In this document: piece after piece, positions 12,921-22,933 of the stretch
Position numbering within the stretch: the first letter of the stretch is position 1
Layout: every line of letters begins with the position of its first letter
Assembly (NCBI GenBank): GCA_024509875.1
Contig: JAMPIV010019080.1
Span: 186,001 to 250,000, forward strand
Reading direction: 5' to 3'
Source: Oreohelix idahoensis
Lineage: Eukaryota; Mollusca; Gastropoda; Stylommatophora; Oreohelicidae
DNA length: 64,000 nt
The notes under the pieces: generated by a model
Databases searched by the model: none
Seen by the model: the letters and a program-made list of their open reading frames with translations, nothing else
What the model was told of the DNA's origin: nothing
Made by a program: the position numbers and the translations under genes

Positions 12921-15591
12921 ACATCGATCGCTTTTCCTTTTTCGCATCTCTGGTATCGGAACTTTGGGATTAGCAATCTATTCCTAATCGTCTGTTGGGT
13001 TTAAACCTTACTGAAAGCCTTCAAAAAAGTATCTCAAGAGATGCCATTGTCAGTCGCAGTGTCATCCTGTCAGAGTTAGATATGAAGTAGGTGCCGGAGA
13101 ACCAGACGATAGATTACTGTCTGAGGTCATGACAGACCTATTAAATGGGGTAAAGTGTGAATTTATATGAAAATTGAGAGTCAACGGTGTGCAAAGTTGG
13201 GGGAAAGTTAATGCTACTTGGATGGTAGTAGTGCTACATCCGTGTCATGGCTCATCATGAGTGGAGCTAACGTTTTTATTAAAAGACAATCTTCTTGCCA
13301 TCCGACCCATCACAAATCGGTTTGTAAAAAGCTACTTTAATCTATATCCACATTACTGGGAATAAGTGGGACATCTCACAGTTTACTACAGCACCAACAT
13401 AGACGATTTAAAGGGATAGGCGTTTCTGACCATTGCACAAAGAATTGTAATAGACGTTTTTATTGTGGTACTTTCTCTTCACACATAAAAAATCTGATAA
13501 CCACATCATCCAATAGTGGTTCAAAATTCGACCAGCCCCACCCCACCCCCCACATCCTACCCAAAAAATAAAAAAAAAATAAAAAAAAAAAAACCACAGG
13601 TAAATACCAACGTGTATCCATCACTAGAAAATGAGAACAAAAACTGGTAGCGGAAGGCATACACAGCAAAGAAAAGGAACCTCAAAAACAAAGTATCCCC
13701 AAGAGAAAACAACTGTGGCCACCTCACTCGCTAACTACTTTTCTCCTTCCGTCCGCTCACCACGGATAATTCACCTCCGTATTTCTCATCGAACTCACTC
13801 TCCCTGCACTTGAATACACAAAAGTATCTAAACTACAAGACGCTTGCCTTTCACTTGGATTAAGGGTTCAACAGTGACGAATATAAAATTAGAGTCTACG
13901 GCGTGTTTGAGTCTTTTGGTTGTATTATCTCCATTAACCGCATGGTAAATGGGTTACACCAATATTGCCTGTATGTATAAATGGTAAATTATAACAGCAC
14001 GTGGAAGATACTGTCTGCCGTGCGGGGCCATAATGTAATCCATGAAATAGCAGCCAGCGGTAGCAATTTGGCAGTTAACCCGTCAGAAAAAGAAAAAAAT
14101 GAGGCCTAGTAAATGCTAGAAGCCACGCACCAATCTGTAGAAGCGTTGTGCATAATAAATCTCCGTAGACTCTGGTTGAGCCCGTAGATAGCAAAGACAG
14201 ACCGCTCTCTGTTTTTCTGATCAGGGTCTGGAAAAATAAAGGAATTCAAGAGCATTTACATGGTTTTGTTCTACCAGAGCGATCGATGCTAACAGACGTA
14301 CAACCATCCACTCTCTCTTCTGTCTTCCACGAAAACGCATACAAATACACTTCAATAAAACATGCGCCGTGTCCCCACCCGCCTCGAGCAAATTCCTCTC
14401 TCGCGCATGGCTATCGAGCAGGAGGAGGCGGTCGGCATAACACACACACGGTCACCCTCGCTAAGCGAGGTCAGACATTCACCTCACAACACGGTACGTG
14501 ATACAGAATTGACAGGCGTAATCAACATGTACGTGGGAAACACAATTAAATAATACTAGGATAGTTAACACTTAACTCAGGATTAATTGATAAACATCGA
14601 AGAGCACAATAATCAAAAATGCAATATGTACATCTTTCTTCTGTCAGTTACATTTTATCTCTCCCGTTTTCTTGTCAGTACACATTATCTCTCTATCTGT
14701 CTTCTTGTTATAACAGATTATCTAGCTATCTGTCTGTTAAGTCTTAAGCTCAGTTTAGAAACTGGTAGCGCGCTACGTTAAATCACGTACGGTCTTACGA
14801 AAGAGTTACTATTCGTTATGAATTAATTATTTTAAGCAGTAGAATAGGTGACCCTGTGTAGATTATATCTGCATAAAATCGTATACGCTACCACTCCAGA
14901 TAACTCTTTAAACAATTATTTCGCTCTTACCGGCTTTAATGAATAATTTCCATACGGACTTAAGTCACAACTGCTATCAACAGGAAGGATAAGATACACG
15001 CATGCTAGAAAATCAAAGAGCGGTACTGATAGAGAGTTATTGAGACAGTCGAATAAGTACTACCAGATGATGCCAGATGTTTGGCTCGCTCTCACGGACC
15101 GTTCGAGATGAAACAGCGTACTAGCACGTAATAAGACGCAAGAGCTTCTGATCTCCATCCGATTAAACAGAAATCCCCGTACGTTCACCGCAGAGTTTCC
15201 TCCTGCGTTCTTAATGCAACGCAGGGATGACACAACGTGAGCACGGCGCTGGCGTTCGTGAATGGTGACTTCTGGCCACGATCAAAACTGTCTCCCGTTA
15301 AAAGGAACAGAGAAGCTACCCTGAGTTTATCTAATTAAAAGAGACCCGGGAAGTAATTAGTTTCCTGGGGGAACCGATAAAAAAGGATTGTTTGATCACA
15401 TACCGCCATGCGCGTGCCAGGAGATATGCATGAACAAGGTCTACACTGCTGACAGACAAGATGATAGAATTATCGCTGTTAGAGACAACATTTACAAAAA
15501 AGTGGGCGTAGAATTTTAATGGACAGAAGGTAAGCAGGTCAGAATGACGAGAAACCAGACCGACCTTGCAAACTAAGGGCAGACAATTCCA
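12921..15591. other. Intergenic, no gene recognised
   Basis: Contains a poly-A tract at about 13562-13592. No frame has a recognisable domain, and no tRNA or rRNA signal was seen. Confidence 0.45.
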
Positions 15592-15798
15592 CTGGCTGTC
15601 ACAGTGACTAAGATGTGTCGCGGTCACCTCGAATCCTAGAGGAACCGGGATCGATTCCCAGTGGAGGGAATATAATTTATGGAATTTTTTTTTTCATAAC
15701 CAGTGGTCCTAAGGACGTCATACCCACTCCCCTTGGTCTCCTGGGTAGTGACATCGGATGCATAGCTCTCTCGGATAAAGGCGACAAAAGGAGACACT
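15592..15798 (+). repeat. tRNA-derived SINE, family C, copy 1
   Basis: A pol III head with an A-box-like TCACAGTGACTAAGA (near 15598) and a B box GGATCGATTCC (15648-15658) is followed by an A/T run and a body with AACCAGTGGTCCTAAGGAC and TCTCCTGGGTAGTGACATC. The same head and body occur on the minus strand at 47368-47688. It ends where the dispersed repeat starting at 15799 begins, so the 3' part is probably lost. Confidence 0.7.
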
Positions 15799-16550
15799 GT
15801 GGCGTTGGCTATTGCACGCCACATGTCGGAGAATAACCAAGAGTTTGGTGCTGGTAAGCGCTTCACGATAAAGAATTATCACTATGTGTACTTCGCACAT
15901 GACGTAAACATGTTTGGGATAGAAACGAACAGAGCTGGTGTTTACCCTGAAGGGTTCCCTTGTGTTATCTACCAGATGGTAGATATTTGGAAAGTGTTTA
16001 ATTGATAATGTCTTGAAAGACATCGATGGGTTTAGATATGAGATTAACAAATGAAGCGGGATCATATAATTCTTATGTGGAATAACGGAATGTGGACTTT
16101 GATGAAATTAACTTACTTACTTAGTCGTTCCCCTTCTACCGTGAGGTGTAGAGGTTTGGAAGAGAGAGCGCCAGACCATTCTATCAGCGGTCTTCTTCCT
16201 GGCCTGGTTCCATTCTAGTCTTCGGTCCTTCAAAGATTGTCTAATGTTGTCCTCCCAGCGGACTCTGGGTCGTCCTGGAGGTCTGGATCCCTGGCTCTTT
16301 GTTTCCCATGCTTGTCGTGGTACCCGATCTTCTCCCATTCTGCAGACATGGCCAAACCATCTAAGTTGGGACTGTTCTATTGATGAAATTAACCTGTTTT
16401 GAAATGCCTTTTCGTGATGTGCAGTCTACGTTGAATTAAATGTTGGAATGTCAACAGAGTTTCCAAGACGATGTATTTACCGTTGAATTGGACAGTTGGA
16501 ATTACTGTTACTGAGTTTTTATGGTGGCTGATGTGAACCTTGTGGACAAA
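15799..16550. repeat. Unclassified dispersed repeat, copy A (interrupted)
   Basis: Copy A of a repeat also present at 22456-22933. It starts GTGGCGTTGGCTATTGCACG, reads through CCAAGAGTTTGGTGCTGGTA and continues to TTACTGTTACTGAGTT. A LINE fragment interrupts it at 16113-16379. A 68-codon plus frame (15799-16005, from MALAIARHMSENNQEFGAGK) is open here but shifted in copy B. I do not recognise the protein, and the parent element is unknown. Confidence 0.75.
16113..16379 (-). pseudogene. LINE 3' fragment inserted in repeat copy A
   Basis: On the minus strand it encodes MGEDRVPRQAWETKSQGSR, a WEDNIRQSLKDRRLEW block and DRMVWRSLFQTSTPHGRRG, the same C-terminal LINE segment as 4846-5415, with the same TAAGTAAG tail. 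An exact 14-bp direct repeat, TTGATGAAATTAAC, flanks it at 16099-16112 and 16380-16393. Repeat copy B has the uninterrupted site (TTTGATGAAGTTAACC near 22763), so insertion and direction are certain. It is only the last 267 bp of the parent element. Confidence 0.92.
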
Positions 16551-18018
16551 ATAATTAATAACCCTAGACACAGTGAGCAAACGAGCATAATATGAAACTT
16601 AACAATATAAACCAAGACGCCACAGATATGGGAGGCTTCTTCCATTGGATATGAATTAATCATTTGCAGATGTATACAAGGCTGTACTTTGGAAAGTACG
16701 CAAGATAACAAATTTCTGGAATCACTAGAAATCGCAGTTTGTTTGGTGCGAGGTTATGCCAAGACCTTGGACTGTTTTTGAAGACGTTGAGACCAATACA
16801 ACATACACAGCATAGTCGATTGAAGTCGCTTATCATGAATCTGACTGCCTAAATATATCTCCAAATTATCGTCACTATATATTGCTGTCGCAGGCAGTTT
16901 TGATGAATCTTTTCGCTTCGACGCCATTACACGTTGAATCGTTTTCAAGAACCGTTATTGCAAGGTCACTTTAACGTACACTTGCGTCTTGAAGTGAACT
17001 TACCAGTGGACGCATACTATATTAATAATAACTATCTTACCATGAATCGTGAGGATCGTTATGGTCTCCAGAACAATTCTTTCAAGTCTTACGTTGCGTC
17101 AAATCTCTGATGTCGGAGAAATCGTTCTTTGTCAGCATCGTGCAAGGGGGATGATTACATCGTTGACGTACGTCATCAAACAGATTGGCTGACCACAGCG
17201 ATTTTCGTTATCAGGATCGTGTAACGTTCTTGAACAGGACTCTAATACGTTATTTCGGAACTCAGACTATACGTTCTTTCGTGGACCCTGGTGTACTTCA
17301 TAGATTCAAGGCTACTCTGCGAGCATGAATGCTTCTTGTCTACAGCGAGGATTGGCGGTCGGGAATTTTTATTTAGATAAGTGAATATATATTGTGTAAT
17401 GTCATGGTCCCCAGTCCGAAAAATGTCAGGCACATCTTGCTTCTTCGTGTATCTTTTGTGTTTTCTATTTTCTTGAGGGCGGTTGGTGGGAACGACACTC
17501 AATTATATCCTTGGATGAATTCAGCTGTCGTCGTTCTTTAGATTTTGATTTTATTGGTCTCTTTCAGGGATTCAGCATTCAATGCTGTCGTATTTCCGCT
17601 TTGACTGAGATTAATATTTTCTTAGTTGTTTTGCTGTGCTGTCAAGTAACATACTGTCGTGTATTTCTTATTTAGTTCAGTATGGTTATGTTCGTACCCG
17701 TGGGGCTTCTCTGACTTTCCTTTTTATTATGTACAGTAGTTCTATGCGATTGTATTTCATCATGTACCGTTCATTGGTGGTGGAAACAGTTGTTTTATTA
17801 TATTGCAGAATTTTATGACTTTTTACACTGTTGTCTTTTTCCTTATTTGTTTCCGGCCTTGTCTTTTGGTCCTTTGTCTAATGTGATATTATGGCATGCA
17901 TTTAAATAGGTAGGTGGTATTTATTTCTTGCTGGTGATTATATTATATTGTTATTTGCTGATATATTTATATATTAGATTATTATAGCTACGTTGGGAGA
18001 GTAGTTGGTAAGTTTCAT
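16551..18018. other. Intergenic, no gene recognised
   Basis: No motif-bearing frame. The 5' LTR of element 4 could lie here, but I cannot identify its ends. Confidence 0.4.
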
Positions 18019-18136
18019 ACACAAAGATACTTCTTCTTCTTCGTTCACCCTCAGATGTCAACTTGAATAAGTTCAAAGAAAGCAGTGGTCAGCCTGGGGC
18101 TGTTGATATCTTCGTAGATTTTATACGCAAAGATAC
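18013..18136 (-). mobile_element. Short retro-inserted fragment with imperfect duplication
   Basis: An 88-bp segment (18031-18118) lies between TTTCATACACAAAGATAC (18013-18030) and TTTTATACGCAAAGATAC (18119-18136), which match at 16 of 18 positions. Its left end is CTTCTTCTTCTTC, that is a (GAA)n tail on the minus strand, as expected for a truncated LINE or SINE. Source family not identified. Confidence 0.6.
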
Positions 18137-18297
18137 GATCCCAGAGACAAATATATCACATAAAACGATTAAATACTGTATATACAGTTGGTTTTGGAAA
18201 ATGGTTTGATTTACCTTACGACTAAGTATAGTCATTTAGCTACAAGTGGGAGAGATATACATTTTGCATCTCTATCCCATTACTTTTTGATTTCCTT

Positions 18298-18470
18298 ATG
18301 GCTGACTTTGTAAAAATTAAAGCAGGATTTATACAAAATGGAAAGGACTGGGGTTTTTCGGGCGATGATATTATAGCCTATGTAAATAAGGAAGTAGCTG
18401 AATACAAAGAGAGAGAAAAGCGAGAGGGAGAAGAAAAGAGAGAAGAGAAAGAGAGAGAGAAGAAAAGAGA

Positions 18471-18509
<39 letters not shown>

Positions 18510-18523
18510 AGAAGAAGAGAGAG

Positions 18524-18565
<42 letters not shown>

Positions 18566-19311
18566 AAGAAAAAGATAGAATAGAGAGAATTCGTTTGGCA
18601 GAAATTGCTGCAGAACAGACGAAATTTGAAAGAGAGAAAACTTTTGAGTTAGAAAAATTACGTTTACAATCTTCTGGTACAAGTGAAGCTTCTGGTACGG
18701 GATCGTCTAAGATCATTAATTTAAAATTGCCAACTATTTCACCATTGCAAGACGACATAGGATTTTATATTTTGAGATTTGAATCACGGGTTACTACTTT
18801 AAATTTACCTAAGGCTTTATGGCCTGAACATTTTGTTGGGTTACTCACAGGTGAAGCTTTACAAAATTTCTTTAGCATTGCCGATGAGAAAAGAGATGAC
18901 TATGAATCCATAAAAGCGGTATTCCTTCGCAAATATTGTTGAGACGAAGAAGGATATCGTCTAAAATTTAAGTCTATGGTTCCTTTTGAGGGTAAAGATT
19001 TTGAAGATTTTGTGTCTTCAGTGAAGATCTGTCTTAACAGATGGATCGAACAGTCAAATATCATTAAATCTTTCGAGGGTATATGTGATCGCTTCTTAAG
19101 AGACAAAATTTTATCTTCTGTAAACTCGGAATATGTCTCATTCCTTCAAGAAAGGAAGCCTACGAGTGTAGGAGAGATGGAAAAGTTAGGTCCACAATTT
19201 TCGGTCGCACATCCAAACTTGTCTTTAAGCAAAACGAGGGTCCTGGAAACTTTGCCTGTGTGTGCTGTTACTCATGATAGATCACGCACTCGTAGCATGG
19301 ACCGGCGGTAA
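18298..19311 (+). pseudogene. Element 4 gag, with in-frame stop
   Basis: Starts MADFVKIKAGFIQNGKDW, matching the gag N-termini of element 1 (MAELAKFRSAAVLTAKEMG) and element 2 (MADLAKFRSAAVQTAKELG). A long charged coiled coil follows, encoded by an almost pure GA tract (about 18412-18570), then a capsid-like domain (PTISPLQDDIGFYILRFESR). A TGA at 18940 breaks the frame; the same frame resumes at 18943 and continues to 19309. Homology to element 3 crosses the stop. The RNA-binding tail continues in other frames to about 19590. Confidence 0.8.
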
Positions 19312-19689
19312 AGGGAAGACTATCAAAATTCATATAGAGGTAGATACAATTTCCATCATAATCGCTCGCCCTCAAAGGTCGGAGAGATGCGAAACTTTAA
19401 CAACCATAATAAAAATGCATGGTACAGAAATAAACAAGATGCACATAATAAGTACACTAACAGGCATCATTTCTCACCACCATCGCGAACTGATTCTTCT
19501 CGCACGGACAATAAGAGGTACTCTCGTTCTGACCGTCCAGTTAATCGGAGAGGATCACATTTTTCTAGAAGCCAGAGTAGAGCATGATCACAAGCTCATG
19601 CTTGTCAGATTAATATTGGTAAGGGTAATATTGACAATAATGAGAATAATACTCACGCCAATGCATGTAATGTTGATCTTGAAAATAGT

Positions 19690-20163
19690 AGTAATTGCCC
19701 AGAATGTATGATGCTATTTCAACCTGGGTCTACTCCACGCCTGAGATGTTAACATGTCCTGCCAGTTCTAGCTTTACAGGACGGGGTTGGCTCCCTCATC
19801 ATCCATGGGGGTTTTTTATTTGACAGACCCGTTTCAGTATTACTTGACAGTGGATGCACGACCATTGGACCAAGGAAGGCACTAATTCCTCCTTCCTGTT
19901 TTAAGGGGACCTCAGTAAAGAGCGTAACTTTCGGTGGAACTGTCGAATGTTATCAACTGGCAGATGTGGAAATAGACACTCCTTTCTTTTCTGGAAAAGT
20001 TAGAGTGTGTAGTCTCGATCGACCTTGTTGTAATTTGATTGTGGGTAATATAAAGGATGTTAAAGAATGTTCTGCACATGATATTCTTACTTGGGAGATA
20101 CAACATCCTTTCTTAGATAACGCTATTACAACCAGAGCACAACTGACAAGCAGAAACAAATGA
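19690..20163 (+). pseudogene. Element 4 protease region
   Basis: A Cys-rich segment CPECMMLFQPGSTPRLRC lies just before the protease and matches CPQCKTLFEP and LSCGH of element 3. After a TAA comes an aspartic protease core: VSVLLDSGCTTIGPRKALI (catalytic DSG at about 19846), then VTFGGTVECY and NLIVGNIKDVKECSA, each with a counterpart in element 3. The frame ends at 20163. Decayed. Confidence 0.8.
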
Positions 20164-21234
20164 ATTAAATTCTGCTCTTCACACACATCACACTACATCT
20201 TGTCATTACATTGACAAAAATACATTTATTTCTCAACAACAACAAGATCCTTATGTGGGACATTAATTCTCATTAGCTAATGCTAGAAACACCAAGGAGT
20301 ATGTCAATATATCTACACATGATAACAAAACGAAAGTCTCTTGTCGAGGGAGTTATAATTTCCCTCCAGCCAATGCTTCATATCGGAAGCAGATTTGCAC
20401 GGAGGCGACATGCCATGGACAGTAATATTCATTTGTCGGATCGTTGTATGTCTAGTAAGAAGAACGAGTTATTTGATTAACTTGATCAAGATAACGTGTG
20501 TCGTTAAAGGGTAGAGATATATGATCAGGGTGACACACATTTGACTGACAATAATAATGTTAATTCTTCTGTTAATGAGGTAGATCATGCTGAACCTATT
20601 GTTACATTGGGTACGACATGCCCAAAGACTGCATGCTCTTGTAAGATTCATGATATTGAAAATACTCATGCACGGCAGTCCAACACAACACGTAATGAAG
20701 TGACTGAGGAAAATTCTACTCAGTCCATTTTAATCGGGCACAATTTTTGTTTCCCTCTTCGCTCTTGTCGAAGTTCGTCTCGTGGTGAAAGACTGCACAC
20801 ACCCGCACCGTGTAGGTGCGACATTTACGACTTCGCACAATCTGGTGCGCGCGTGGATATTTTCTGCACACGGCTGATGTTCGTTGTACTCATCTTTTTC
20901 CTGTGCGTAATTCTACGCGTATTGTTTACTTTTGTCATAATCTCGATGCGCACGAAGTTTTCCTACTTCCGAATGAATCTTCTTGTTTGTATTATTGTCT
21001 TGATGTTAGATTGGTGCACAATTCAGCACCACACTTGACATAGCTGCGCGTCTGGTTACATCCATCCGGATGCTGACTTCATATCTTCAGCTTTATATTC
21101 TGGTAAGTCATTTTTATCACTTTTTCTTCTGGGAGTTCGTACTTTCTTAGTCATCCATTTCGTTACAACTTTCTTATTGGTATAGACTTCGGAACTGTTT
21201 CTTTCACACCTCGTGGTGTTGTTTTCAGAGATGT

Positions 21235-21823
21235 ATCTGTCGATTCCTACTACTAAGAAACAAGTACGAAGCTTGCTAGGTCTTGTTACCTTATACCATA
21301 GGTGTAAACCGAAGTTTTCTTCTTTGACTTCTGTCCTATCTCCTCTTAGGAAGGTATGCCTGACTAGATAGAATGGAACGAAGAATGTGACCATGCTTTA
21401 CGTAACATACAATCACATTTTTTTTTCTTTAAATTCCTATATTGCGACTGCCAGACTTCCGACGACCTTTTCTCGTTGTAATAGATTCCATAGATGGATG
21501 TCTGGTACAGACCTTTGATGGCGAGCACCATCCTATTTTTACTTGAACAGAACATTATCTGATGCTGAGACCAGGTACTGTTTGGTTGAAAGAAAGAATT
21601 ATTTGCCGTGGTATGGACTGTACATAAGTTACAGAAGTTTCTGGTAGGTACTCATTTCCCATTATACACAGACCAAAGATCACTCGCGTATCTACGAACT
21701 TTTAAATTGTCAAATGCACGTCTTACCAGATGGTCTTTACAAATACAAAGCTTAGATTTTGACGTTCTCCCGATAGCGGGAAAGGACAATGTCCTATCGG
21801 ACACCCTATCCAGGGTTATGTAA
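21235..21823 (+). pseudogene. Element 4 RT thumb and RNase H remnant
   Basis: PTTKKQVRSLLGLVTLY near 21245 matches the RT thumb start of element 3 (PRTKKQVRSLLGLIQFY). After frame changes, 21608-21823 reads WTVHKLQKFLVGTHFPLYTD and GKDNVLSDTLSRVM, the C-terminal RNase H segment (element 3: WSILKLQRFLLGAHFVVETD and GSENVMADILSR). The catalytic core is not intact. Confidence 0.8.
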
Positions 21824-21984
21824 TGACTCGAATACATACTTATTTCATACCTTCCATATTTAACGTGGAACAATTTTGATAGTGCGTAGTGTTTGTCACA
21901 ATGGTCACTATAGGGAGTATAGATCGCTATGCGAACATAGACCACGGTGTTTAACAGTGATGATCACATTTATGAGACAATATG

Positions 21985-22199
21985 CAAATATGCCCAGGGT
22001 AATACCAAAAACAACCTGGCGGAGGACTGTGGAGGCTGAGATGCAAAGAATGAACCAGAGTTGGGGCACTGTACGAAGGATGGCCGCCGACCGAGCAAAG
22101 TGGAATCAATTTGTTCTTGCCCTACAAGACACCAGTAGGCGTGATGGCCACTGACTGCTTTGACGGTCGGCGGCTAAGGATCAAAGAAGAAGAAGATGC
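21985..22199 (+). pseudogene. LINE 3' tail fragment
   Basis: A plus-strand frame ending at 22154 reads PKTTWRRTVEAEMQRMNQSW, then RRMAADRAKWNQF and RRDGH, the extreme C-terminus of a common invertebrate LINE polymerase type. It is followed by a CAAAGAAGAAGAAG tail. A different family from the fragments at 4.8 and 16.1 kb. 5'-truncated. Confidence 0.8.
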
Positions 22200-22455
22200 A
22201 AATATTTACTTATTTATCAATATTTTTTTTTCTTTCTTCAATCGTTCATTTGTCATATCCATGTCTCAAAACTTGCATTACTGGCAGTACTATTTTCCCA
22301 ATAACTTGATTGCAATCTATGTCTATATCATTTAATTTGTTGGTATGTAATTATGAGTGGATTAGCGGTGATCTTAAGAATTTGGTCTCACTTCATCTGA
22401 TAATTGCCTGTCTGAAAACTATGTTTTCAGTTGTTCGCGGGAGGGGTGGGGGTAA

Positions 22456-22933
22456 TGTGGCGTTGGCTATTGCACGCCACATGTCAGAGAATAACCAAGA
22501 GTTTGGTGCTGGTAAAAAAATTATAAAAAACGATAAAGAATTATCACTATGTGTACTTCGCACTAGACGTAAACATGTTTGGGAAAGAAACGAACAGAGC
22601 TGGTGTTTACCCTGAGGGGTTCCCTTGTGTTATCGACCAGATGGTAGATATTTGGAAAGTGTTTAATGGATAATGTCTTGAAAGACATCGATGGGTTTAA
22701 ATATGAGATTAACAAATGAAACGGGATCATATAATTCTTATGTGGAATAACGGAATGTGGAATTTGATGAAGTTAACCTGTTTTGAAATGCCTTGTCGTA
22801 ATGTGCAGTCTACGTTGAATTAAATGTTGGAATGTCAACAGAGTTTCCAAGTCGATATATTTACCGTTGAATTGGACAGTTAGAATTACTGTTACTGAGT
22901 TGTTATGGTGGCTGTTATGAACCATATGGACAG
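22456..22933. repeat. Unclassified dispersed repeat, copy B
   Basis: Second copy of the repeat at 15799-16550, without the LINE insertion, giving the empty target site at about 22762-22778. Cut off at 22933 by the left LTR of element 1, and it does not resume beyond the right LTR. Confidence 0.8.

Larger units (their letters stand above)
18298..21823 (+). mobile_element. Element 4: decayed Gmr1-like LTR element
   Basis: The order of recognisable parts is gag, protease, RT thumb and RNase H. It resembles element 3 throughout: gag (KILSSVNSEYVSFLQERKP against KIMSSTNKPFLEFLHERKP), protease (LLDSGCTTIG against LFDSGCTTIG) and RNase H. The stretch 20164-21230, where integrase and the RT palm should be, has no recognisable remnant. 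Many stops and frame changes; no LTR found. Long inactive. Confidence 0.82.

Noticed and set aside
18371..18758. Ser/Leu-rich frames on the minus strand
   Set aside because: Antisense of the GA tract in element 4 gag.
20164..21230. Integrase and RT palm of element 4
   Set aside because: Expected here by position, but no frame shows HHCC, D-D-E or xxDD motifs, so I only note the gap.
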